The notes beneath the pieces are model-generated. The model searched no databases. It worked only from the letters and a program-made list of their open reading frames with translations, and was not told where the DNA came from. Below, one piece after another: positions 45,643-53,812 of a stretch of 64,000 bases of DNA (its first letter is position 1; the number at the start of each line of letters is the position of its first letter). A program made the position numbers and the translations under genes. This DNA comes from Microscillaceae bacterium (lineage in GTDB: Bacteria; Bacteroidota; Bacteroidia; Cytophagales; Microscillaceae): positions 6,375 to 70,374 of the forward strand of contig DMXI01000608.1 in assembly GCA_003483885.1 (NCBI GenBank). Direction: 5' to 3'.

Positions 45643-46737
45643 ATGAAAAAGCTTATCAGAATATTATTGAAATGGATTATGCTACCCTTATTGGTACTCA
45701 TTACGGGATTATTTATTTGGGGATATTTCTCGACTTACCACCCCAAAGATGTGCAAGAAGAAACGATTAGCTGTAGCGAAAGTACCCCTACTCTCAAAGC
45801 TGGACAAAAGGTAAAAATCTTAAGCTGGAATGTACAATATATGGCAAGCAAAGACTATGTGTTCTTTTATGATCTTATCGATAACTCTGGGCCTGACAAA
45901 AAGCCTAGCAAAAAAGCCATTGCCAAAACCATCAACGAAGTAGCACGCATTATCCAACAAGAAGATCCTGACATTATCTTATTACAAGAAGTAGACGAGG
46001 GAGCCAAACGAACCAACAAAGAAGACCAACTCAAACGTTTATTAGGGCTCATTAGCAAAGATTATGGTTGTCATTGCTCCTCATTTTACTGGAAAGCCTC
46101 TTTTGTGCCTGACCCTAACGTGATGGGTTCGGTAGGCATGAAATTGTCTACCATCTCGAAATACAAAATCAAGGAAGGTACCCGCCATCAATTACCTTTG
46201 ATCGAGAATATGAACGCTTTGGTGAAGCAATTCTATCTCAAACGCGCCATTTTAGAAACTACATTTCCGGTAGAAGGCAGCAGAGATTTGATAGTGATGA
46301 ACACCCACCTTTCGGCTTTTGCTCAAGGCTCCAACACCATGGAGCAACAAGTAGCCATGCTCGACAAAATGCTCAAAGCACGTACAAAGCAAGGTTTATC
46401 CTGGGTGATTGGAGGCGATTTTAACCTCTTACCTCCTGGCGAAGCTTACAAAGAATTGACTGATTATCAGAAACAATACTACAAGCCTGAAACCGAAATT
46501 GCTTCATTTTTTAAAGATTATCAAGCAGTACCCAGTGCCGCACAAACTACTGGAAGCCGTCGAGCTGAATGGTTTACGCATTTTCCTAATGACCCTAAGG
46601 TAAAGCAGCCTGATCGTACCATTGATTATATCTTTTTCTCAAAAAACGTGGAATTGCTAAATAAATCTATTGGCCAAAAAGATACCTGGGACATTTCTGA
46701 TCATTTGCCTTTGATGGTGAATTTTGTGGTGAAGTAG
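45643..46737 (+). CDS. Membrane-anchored endonuclease/exonuclease/phosphatase-fold protein
   Basis: 364 residues. One membrane helix at about 10-30, then an EEP domain: KILSWNVQYM, IILLQEVDEG (metal-binding Glu), NTHLSAF, WVIGGDFNLLP (catalytic Asp and Asn) and the terminal SDHLPLMVNF (catalytic His). The set is complete, so it should be an active metal-dependent phosphodiesterase acting outside the inner membrane, for example on nucleic acid or phospholipid head groups. The N-terminal anchor could be a signal peptide variant. No operon partner. Confidence 0.85.
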   Translation: MKKLIRILLKWIMLPLLVLITGLFIWGYFSTYHPKDVQEETISCSESTPTLKAGQKVKILSWNVQYMASKDYVFFYDLIDNSGPDKKPSKKAIAKTINEVARIIQQEDPDIILLQEVDEGAKRTNKEDQLKRLLGLISKDYGCHCSSFYWKASFVPDPNVMGSVGMKLSTISKYKIKEGTRHQLPLIENMNALVKQFYLKRAILETTFPVEGSRDLIVMNTHLSAFAQGSNTMEQQVAMLDKMLKARTKQGLSWVIGGDFNLLPPGEAYKELTDYQKQYYKPETEIASFFKDYQAVPSAAQTTGSRRAEWFTHFPNDPKVKQPDRTIDYIFFSKNVELLNKSIGQKDTWDISDHLPLMVNFVVK

Positions 46738-47297
46738 GGTTTAGATTACAGTTCCTGGAGCTGTCCTCCCAAGACCTAATATTTTGTTCAAAATACACCA
46801 ACGAAGATGACAGACGGCCGCGTCAAAAACGTATTGAAGTACTCAATGCTTCCAAAAAGTTGACGTTTTTTCCTCGCAGAGACATACGCGGGTTGTTGTT
46901 TGCGAAAGGTTTCGGCTGAATTTAGGTGTAAACCCACTACTTAAATCCGAAACTTTGTGGCAACCTGTTAGGGTGGCATTTTCACAATTTTCTAAGGTTG
47001 TCATCAGTAGTCCTAACTTTTTGGTACCCAAAACACATCAAGAGTGATGACATACATGTTTGTCAGGCCGAGCACCGATACATCGGCATTTTCAACTTGC
47101 CGAGGCATCTGGTAGTTGTCTTTTAAGCAGACTCCTCAACAAGTTCGGAGTGACAAAACCCAGACATCAGGGTTCAGTGTCATTCTGAGAACTAATTTTT
47201 TTGGTACCCAAACCACATCAATGGAGATGACAACTTAAGAGCGCTGTTATTTGCGAAGAATTGTGGGAGGGAAATTTGGAATATAATATTGTCTTGA
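46738..47297. repeat. Gene-free region with diverged repeats
   Basis: No gene supported. TTTTGGTACCCAAA followed by a CACATCAA-like word and GATGACA recurs at about 47017 and 47197, with a degenerate copy near 46780. A unit around 46975-47010 (GGCATTTTCACAATTTTC ... GTTGTCATCAGTA) recurs at about 47490-47525. The piece ACTCCTCAACAAGTTCGGAG resembles non-coding repeats common in Bacteroidota. Confidence 0.55.
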
Positions 47298-47457
47298 GAG
47301 CTTGTTTAAATTTTCGTATTTAGAAGATTTTATGATGAGATTTTTGCTCAGATGCGTTTAATTTTGAGTGAATAGCAGCGCTATTGACGATAAATTCAAC
47401 AATTTATGAGCGGAAATATCGCTTAAAAGCTCTAACAGATGAATTTTAAACAAGCTC
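47298..47457. mobile_element. MITE-like element, 13-bp inverted repeats, TGA duplication
   Basis: GAGCTTGTTTAAA (47298-47310) and TTTAAACAAGCTC (47445-47457) are perfect terminal inverted repeats of a 160-bp non-coding element. TGA directly precedes (47295-47297) and follows (47458-47460) the ends, consistent with a 3-bp target duplication of the TNA type made by some IS5-family transposases. Confidence 0.6.
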
Positions 47458-47673
47458 TGAATCCACAATTCTGAAGCAATCTTTTGGGGCTGCATTTCCA
47501 CAATTTCTCAAAATTGTCATCAGTACGATAGGAAGAACCTGTTGACAAACCCAGGATTCGGAATAAGGCATACTGTACAAAATATTATTTGTGTAGAACG
47601 CCTAAAATAGTATGTAGCATAGGATATATACCATGTATAGTCCATTGTTGGTATTTAAGCGAATCACCATCAA

Positions 47674-47707
47674 TAAAAAAAGCTCCACAACCCAATGTGG
47701 AGCTTTT
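47674..47707 (-). terminator. Terminator of the tricorn-like protease gene
   Basis: AAAAGCTCCACA/TGTGGAGCTTTT with a six-base loop; on the minus strand it ends in a T-run. About 30 bases after the stop. Confidence 0.88.
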
Positions 47708-47738
47708 CAAATCTTATTTTATTAGTCTCTATTTTTTA

Positions 47739-50700
47739 CTACTTTTTTCTTAGGCCAGTCGCGGTACGATTCTCCAAAGGAGGAGCAGGTGTCATCTTAG
47801 GAGGATTTTTCTTAAGGTTTTTCATTACCTCTTGAACTACTCGCTCCATTTGAGGGTCGCGGCCTTGCATCAACATATTGGGATCATCCCATACTTTGAT
47901 GTCAGGTCTTACCCCTTCGCCTTCCCAAAACCAGTGTCCGTCATTGTCATACAAGCGAGCGCCTGGAACCGTAATACGTCCCCCATCAATCAAAGAGTGA
48001 CCTGTAGCAGGGCCTACCAAAATACCCAGCGTACGCTCCCCTACTATTGGACCAGCTTTCAGTTCTTGGAATGCCCAAGGCAAACCGTCGCCTCCAGAAC
48101 CAGCCCAACCATTGATCAACATTCCCATAGGACCAGTATTGGTTTTTATGGGGTTGGTGTGGTCTTTCCCATGGCGCCAGTGTAAGTTGTACACTACTGG
48201 ACGTTTCAATAATTCCAGAAAACGATCTGCCAATTGTCCACCACCATTAAAGCGCTCATCAATGATAAAGCCTTTTTTATGCAATTGCCCATAGTACATT
48301 CTCACCAACTCACGCTGCCCTTGTCCTGCGGTGTTTGACATATATACATAGCCTAGTTTACCATTAGAAAGCTTGTCTACCATTTTGCGGTTGTTTTCTA
48401 CCCATTCCAAATAGCGCAAGTTACTTTCTTGTCTAGGATTTAAGCATTTTACAACTACTTGTTTTACATCCGCTTCATTACCTGTTTTGCTCACGCCCAA
48501 AGTCACGGTTTGGCCCGATAAACCTTCAAAAGCGGCAAAAGGATCCTTCTTGGCATCCAAGGCTAGGCCGTTTACCGAGAGAATATAATCACCTGCGTTT
48601 ACATCTACTCCTGGGCGATCAAAAGGGGAACGTACCTGCGTATCCCAAGCGGCAGGCTTCACAATACGCTTGATGCGGTATTTGTTGTTATTCAACTCCC
48701 AATCTACTCCCAGTAAACCAGCAGAAATTTGTCGGGCTCGTTCTACATCGCCTCCTCCAGTATAGGTATGGCCAGCACTTAGCTCCGACACCAATTGGGT
48801 TTGCAAATTGGTTACATCCCAACGGGTACGACAATCCTTGAGCATATCACCGTATTGTTTTTTCAAGGCTTTCCAGTTGAGTTTGTGCATAGTAGGATCG
48901 TAAAAGAAATCACGATGACGACGCCAGGTATCGTTAAAAATCTGGGTCCACTCTTCTCTAGGCACCAATTTCATCACCATTCCTTGGGTGTTCACTGGCT
49001 TGGTGATTCTTTGCTTGGGAGCAATTCTGATCACACCAATCTTGCCCCGCTGTCTTACTACCAACATTTTGTTATCAGCCGTAGGCGTAGCCCCACCAAT
49101 TCGACTCATAATGGTTTGGGTTTTTCGCTTTTTGAAGTCGTAGTACATCAAATTTACACCCCTGGGACCAGCGGCACCTGTATTACGAAACTTAGCAAAA
49201 ACCAGCTTACCTTTAAACGGCATCAAACCTGCATAATTTCCTGCGCTTGGAGGCAACATCACTACTCGGGCTTCCATATCATTGAAATCAATATTCACCG
49301 CTTTGGAGCCTTTTTTACCTTTTGGTCCTCCTTTTCCTGGTTTTTTACCACCTTTAGGGCCACCTTTCCCTGGCTTCTTGCCCGAAACTGCGTCGTTCTT
49401 AGGAGCCAATAGTGAAGGTATTTTTTTAGTTAAGCTAACAGAGGCTATTTGCGTAGAATTAGGATAAACCCAGGTGTTGTCCAAAGAAGAATAACTGGGC
49501 GAGAAACTACGGTCGGTCAAGTAAAACAAATATTTGCCTTCTGTGCCAAACACTGGATAAGAATCATTGTAGAAACCACTGGTTACCTGCGTTGTTTTTT
49601 TGGCTTGAGCATCATAAATCATAATGGCATAATTGGCATTGTCCAATCCCTTGTTGTAAGTCAACCAACGCGAATCGGGCGACCAGGAAAGCGGATAACC
49701 AAAACGACCATTATGTCCAATATTCCAGGCAGTATTGTCCACTTTAGAGATTGCACCACTGGCAGCATCTATGATAAAAATGGTATTGGTTTCGTCCATA
49801 AAAGCAATTTTCTTGCTGTTTGGTGACCAATAAGGCGTATAGCCAAATCCTTTTTTACGATTGGTGAGTTTTTTGGCAGGTTTCAAGCCATCGCTGGGCT
49901 GTAAGTATAGCTCATACTCTCCTGAGCGATCGCTCCAAAAAGCAATTTGCTTACCATCAGGCGACCAAGCCGGGTCACGGTCAAAAGCACCGCTCGATTT
50001 AGTCATATTGAGCGTATACCCATCTTTAGCAGGCACATTAAATAGCTCTCCCCGTGCTTCAAACACCAAGCGCTTACCACCTGGTGAAGCAGTCATATTG
50101 TTGATACGACGGCCTACATTCACCCTTCGCGGCATTTCTACTGATAAATCACTCACTACATTCACGGGCACCTCTTTGTATTGCTGGTTGGCTGCATTCA
50201 TCAAATACAACTTACCTCCCGCCTCAAACACCAATTCTTTGGCACTGGCTGATAAATAGGTAATGTCAAATTTCGTAAACTTAGTGATTTGCGACATCTG
50301 CTTGGTTTGCGTATCGTACACCCACACATTGCGTCGCATGTTGGCTCCTCTATCCGAAAGGAAAAACACCTTATTGCCTACCCAAGCCGGTTTTCCGTCA
50401 TTGGCCTCATTCTTGGTAATGCGCTCCACTTTATTGTTCTTCATATTATAAATGAGAATGTCGGAGGTTAAACCACCCCGGTAACGCTTAAACGGATAGT
50501 TTTCGGTGATTTTGGTAATGTAAGCCAAGGAGTTACCATCGGGTGAAAAACTGGCCAGTTCGCCATAAGGAATCTTAAGTTTGGTAGGCATTCCTCCCTC
50601 TTTATTTACCAGGAAAAAATGCTGGGCACGGCGTTGTCCCATTTCCCGACGCGAGGCAAACAGCAATTGTTTACCATTGGGGTGCCAGTCAATGATTCGA

Positions 50701-51023
50701 TCACCAAAGGTATGGTAAGTTACTCGAGTAGGCACTCCTCCAGTGGCAGGCATTACGTATACATCGGTGTTACCATTGTATATTGCTGTAAAAGCCAAGT
50801 GCTTGCCATCGGGCGAAAACTTTGGCCAGGACTCTTCTCCTTTAGAGTGAGTCACTTGCACGGCGGTACCACCACTTTTGGGTACCACCCAAATATCTCC
50901 TCCGTAAACAAAGGCAATTTGGGTGTCTGATACATCCATATAACGCATCAATTTGGCATTGATTTGCCCAAAACCAGGCAATGTCAATCCCACCAGTAAA
51001 AAAATTAACGATAGGTTTTTCAT
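47739..51023 (-). CDS. Tricorn-like S41 serine protease, exported
   Basis: 1094 residues. A signal peptide ends near residue 19 (GFGQ). Residues about 25-540 contain TolB/WD40-like propeller repeats (SWPKFSPDGKHLAFTA, DPAWSPDGKQIAFWSDRSGE). A Gly/Lys/Pro-rich insert lies at about 546-571. Then come a tricorn C1 region, a PDZ domain (about 800-860) and the S41 peptidase domain with the nucleophile Ser976 in NGWAGSGGDGLPW. Tricorn proteins degrade peptides; Bacteroidota versions like this are periplasmic or surface-exposed. Its own terminator follows. Divergent from no close neighbour; phrase repeats lie upstream. Confidence 0.92.
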   Translation of the reverse strand: MKNLSLIFLLVGLTLPGFGQINAKLMRYMDVSDTQIAFVYGGDIWVVPKSGGTAVQVTHSKGEESWPKFSPDGKHLAFTAIYNGNTDVYVMPATGGVPTRVTYHTFGDRIIDWHPNGKQLLFASRREMGQRRAQHFFLVNKEGGMPTKLKIPYGELASFSPDGNSLAYITKITENYPFKRYRGGLTSDILIYNMKNNKVERITKNEANDGKPAWVGNKVFFLSDRGANMRRNVWVYDTQTKQMSQITKFTKFDITYLSASAKELVFEAGGKLYLMNAANQQYKEVPVNVVSDLSVEMPRRVNVGRRINNMTASPGGKRLVFEARGELFNVPAKDGYTLNMTKSSGAFDRDPAWSPDGKQIAFWSDRSGEYELYLQPSDGLKPAKKLTNRKKGFGYTPYWSPNSKKIAFMDETNTIFIIDAASGAISKVDNTAWNIGHNGRFGYPLSWSPDSRWLTYNKGLDNANYAIMIYDAQAKKTTQVTSGFYNDSYPVFGTEGKYLFYLTDRSFSPSYSSLDNTWVYPNSTQIASVSLTKKIPSLLAPKNDAVSGKKPGKGGPKGGKKPGKGGPKGKKGSKAVNIDFNDMEARVVMLPPSAGNYAGLMPFKGKLVFAKFRNTGAAGPRGVNLMYYDFKKRKTQTIMSRIGGATPTADNKMLVVRQRGKIGVIRIAPKQRITKPVNTQGMVMKLVPREEWTQIFNDTWRRHRDFFYDPTMHKLNWKALKKQYGDMLKDCRTRWDVTNLQTQLVSELSAGHTYTGGGDVERARQISAGLLGVDWELNNNKYRIKRIVKPAAWDTQVRSPFDRPGVDVNAGDYILSVNGLALDAKKDPFAAFEGLSGQTVTLGVSKTGNEADVKQVVVKCLNPRQESNLRYLEWVENNRKMVDKLSNGKLGYVYMSNTAGQGQRELVRMYYGQLHKKGFIIDERFNGGGQLADRFLELLKRPVVYNLHWRHGKDHTNPIKTNTGPMGMLINGWAGSGGDGLPWAFQELKAGPIVGERTLGILVGPATGHSLIDGGRITVPGARLYDNDGHWFWEGEGVRPDIKVWDDPNMLMQGRDPQMERVVQEVMKNLKKNPPKMTPAPPLENRTATGLRKK

Positions 51024-51109
51024 GAACTTATTAAGATTGGTTTATTATATTATTTGAGTAAATAAATTATAGCGGGTTGAAATTAGTAATATTTTATAAT
51101 AATCGAAGA

Positions 51110-51290
51110 GTCCTAACCCCTTATTGTTACATTGTTGCATTTATTGCATTATTAGATTGTTACGCCTTCGGCTTATGGTTACATTGCTCTATTGTTTCGC
51201 AATGCGTCGCGAAATCATTAAACATCAATAATTAACCATTTACCACTGATCATTAACTATTAGAAAGATAATTCATCCATTCATAATTGA
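51110..51290. repeat. Phrase mosaic running into the ADP-ribosylglycohydrolase gene
   Basis: ATTGTTACATTG, TTCGCAATGCGTCGCGAAA, AACCATTTACCACTGATCAT and AATTCATCCATTCATAATT units, the same as at 30840-31210. The last unit lies inside the coding end of the gene at 51253-52815. Confidence 0.7.
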
Positions 51291-52815
51291 CCACCTCCCA
51301 CAACTCTTGCTGATACTCTATATTTTGCACTCTATTCGCAGGCAATGCGTCGAATCCCAGATAAGCCCCTACAAAACCACCCGCCAAACAAGCAATGGAG
51401 TCAGAATCGCCCGAGGTACAAATGGCATTTTGTAAAACCTTGATTGGGTTTTCGGGGCTCAACAAAAAACAATACAATGCCGTGGCAAAAGACTCTTCGG
51501 CTGTCCAACCTGCTCCGCCAATGGCACAAGGATCTACGTTTTCATCTATTTTTGACAAACCTTTTTGGACTGCTTTCAGCTTGTCCACACATTCTTCCCA
51601 GCCCAGCTGAATAAATTCCTGTGGGGTTCTAAAAGGAGGGCGATCCCATAATTGCTGTAGGTAATCTTCATAATAGTTTGACTTTTGCCCTTCGGCATAT
51701 GCCAACAAATCATTCAACAATTGGTCGGGCGTAGTACCATTGAGCAATTTATAAACCGTGATGGCCGTTAGCTCAGATGCTACCAAAGCTGTAGGGTGTC
51801 CGTGAGTAATGGCCGCTTGAAACTGAGCCACCTCAGGAATCACTTCTTCGCTAAAACTAAAAAAACCTACAGGCAATACCCGCATATTAGCGCCACAGCC
51901 TTTAGAGCTTTTATCGGTGGCCTCTAGCCAGGATAATCCCTTTTCGAGTCTTTCGCAACTTGCCAAACAAGTCATTCCAGGCGCTCGATTGTTTGTCGGA
52001 TCATTTAGCCATTCTATAAAGTATTTTCGCAAACTTTCTTCTAGCGGGGCTGGTTCCAGATCTTCGCAATGGTACACCGCTTTAGCTACTGCCAAAGCCA
52101 TTTGGGTATCATCGGTTACCTGAATAAAAGCGTCATCAGGATGCAAAAAACCATTCTCAAGTAATTTTGCCTGAATTTCTTCTCGTTTTAAAAACTCCGC
52201 TGGATAGCCCAACCCGTCCCCAATGGCCATCCCAAAAACAGCTCCTGAGATTTTGGCTTTTCTTTGCTGGTATTCTATCACAATATCTTCCACCTCTTCC
52301 CAAAAACCTTCCTCTTCAAATTCATTGAGGCAATATACACCTGTTTGATCCAATAATTTTTCTAGAGTTGGTTGTTCAATGTTTTGCATAAAAAGCGCCA
52401 TATCAAAACCTGTCTTTAGCAGGTTATCGTTTGCCTGTATAGTTACAGTCAATATTTCTCGCACTCCTAATTTTAATATAGCTTCTAACCGCTGCATTCC
52501 TTGAGCATTTAATGCAATATCTATAATAGATGCTTTGTCCAACCAATCATAAACCGCTTGCTGCTCGGCTGATATGGGCACATGATCATTCAGTCCATCT
52601 TTTCGAATAAACAACTTAATTTGATGCACTTGCATTACCTCGATCCAGGCTTTCACAAAGGCCCAAAGTCTCTCTTCTTCGTTCAAAAACTTTTCTTGTA
52701 ATGCTAAGGAATCTTTCACATCTACGATGCTCATTAAGTCTACTTTTTCAACTTCTTCAAGGCTCAAAATATGGTCATAACGGTCTATCCAGTAGGTTTT
52801 TATTAGTTTGGTCAT
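51253..52815 (-). CDS. ADP-ribosylglycohydrolase with an extra N-terminal domain
   Basis: 520 residues. From about residue 188 it is a full DraG/ARH-family domain: KISGAVFGMAIGDGLGYPAEF, QVTDDTQMALAVAKAVY, GCGANMRVLPVGFF and GDSDSIACLAGGFVGAYLG, which carry the Asp/Thr ligands of the two magnesium ions. It should remove ADP-ribose from proteins or nucleic acid. Residues 1-185 are an acidic helical domain that I do not recognise. The C-terminal tail VNYEWMNYLSNS is encoded by a dispersed intergenic phrase. It is divergent from the FHA/kinase cluster; a shared role is only a guess. Confidence 0.88.
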   Translation of the reverse strand: MTKLIKTYWIDRYDHILSLEEVEKVDLMSIVDVKDSLALQEKFLNEEERLWAFVKAWIEVMQVHQIKLFIRKDGLNDHVPISAEQQAVYDWLDKASIIDIALNAQGMQRLEAILKLGVREILTVTIQANDNLLKTGFDMALFMQNIEQPTLEKLLDQTGVYCLNEFEEEGFWEEVEDIVIEYQQRKAKISGAVFGMAIGDGLGYPAEFLKREEIQAKLLENGFLHPDDAFIQVTDDTQMALAVAKAVYHCEDLEPAPLEESLRKYFIEWLNDPTNNRAPGMTCLASCERLEKGLSWLEATDKSSKGCGANMRVLPVGFFSFSEEVIPEVAQFQAAITHGHPTALVASELTAITVYKLLNGTTPDQLLNDLLAYAEGQKSNYYEDYLQQLWDRPPFRTPQEFIQLGWEECVDKLKAVQKGLSKIDENVDPCAIGGAGWTAEESFATALYCFLLSPENPIKVLQNAICTSGDSDSIACLAGGFVGAYLGFDALPANRVQNIEYQQELWEVVNYEWMNYLSNS

Positions 52816-52961
52816 AATTCATCTATCTTTTGCTCAACATTTCCGTACATAACATATGCTTCCGAATATACTGGAAACAATCACGATCATTCAAAGTATC
52901 AAACACCAAAATTCTTTTGTCACCAAAGTCGTATAGGCTTAAAAAAAATTAACACACAAAA

Positions 52962-53570
52962 ATGGATACCATCACATGTCTCAATTGCTTACAGGAGGTA
53001 AGCTACCAAAAAAATTATCAATGCTCCAATTGCCAAACCCTTTGGTGGGGCTATGAAAACAAAGACCGTATTCCCTCCTCGTTTCTCAAATCACAACGAA
53101 ACCCTTTGGGAGACACCTCTTCTTTTGCCCAAGAAATGACCCAACCCTCGACTTCGTCTAGTATGGACATGGTCATTGCCTGGTTGGTCATTCACACCGA
53201 GGGGCAACCCAATTTATTGCATGAACTTAAGGAAGGTAAATATATTTTGGGGCGGGCCATTCCGGGGAGTATACCCGATATTGCGCTCAATCAAGACCAA
53301 TATGCCAGTCGCAAACATGCTGAGATCAAGGTAACTCCTCAAGAGATTTATATTGTAGATTTAGACAGCAAAAACGGGGTCTATCTCAATGGACAATCTC
53401 AACCCATTGGGCGATCTTTTCCCCAAGCACTGGGAGACGGTGACACCTTACAAGTAGGCGAAACCAAAATGGTACTCAAGACCCGACAAGTAGTCAAGAA
53501 CGAAATCACGGCTTTGAAAACCGTTCGAAAAATGCCCTACCAACCTACCGTCCGAATAAAAGCTGAATAA
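52962..53570 (+). CDS. Zinc-ribbon/FHA protein
   Basis: 202 residues. Zinc ribbon with CLNC (Cys6, Cys9) and CSNC near 22-25. A Ser/Pro-rich linker leads to an FHA domain at about 85-180: KYILGRAIPG, ASRKHAEIKV, DSKNGVYLNG and GDGDTLQVG are the standard phosphothreonine-binding turns (GR, SxxH, NG). No enzyme domain; it is a cytoplasmic phosphopeptide reader. It opens a run of seven codirectional signalling genes and is separated from the kinase gene by 242 bases, which hold no gene, so it may have its own transcript. Confidence 0.88.
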   Translation: MDTITCLNCLQEVSYQKNYQCSNCQTLWWGYENKDRIPSSFLKSQRNPLGDTSSFAQEMTQPSTSSSMDMVIAWLVIHTEGQPNLLHELKEGKYILGRAIPGSIPDIALNQDQYASRKHAEIKVTPQEIYIVDLDSKNGVYLNGQSQPIGRSFPQALGDGDTLQVGETKMVLKTRQVVKNEITALKTVRKMPYQPTVRIKAE

Positions 53571-53812
53571 TTTTTGCTATATTAGAAGAAATTTCATCGA
53601 AATATGCAACCTTTGGAGGGCGAAGTGCTTCATTGAAAGTGACAGACTTGCCCTTTTGTGAAGTATTTGCCAATATCAAAAATGTAATCTACTTAGGTAG
53701 TTATATTTTTGATATTTGATTATTTGTAAAGCTTGTTTTAAAGTGTATTGAAAGATATTGAGTGTGATTCAATTGAAGGATTGATTACCATATATACCAT
53801 AAAAATTTAAGA

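Noticed and set aside
48795..49412. 205-codon plus-strand frame
   Set aside because: It is antisense to the tricorn-like protease core, whose motifs are intact; a shadow frame.
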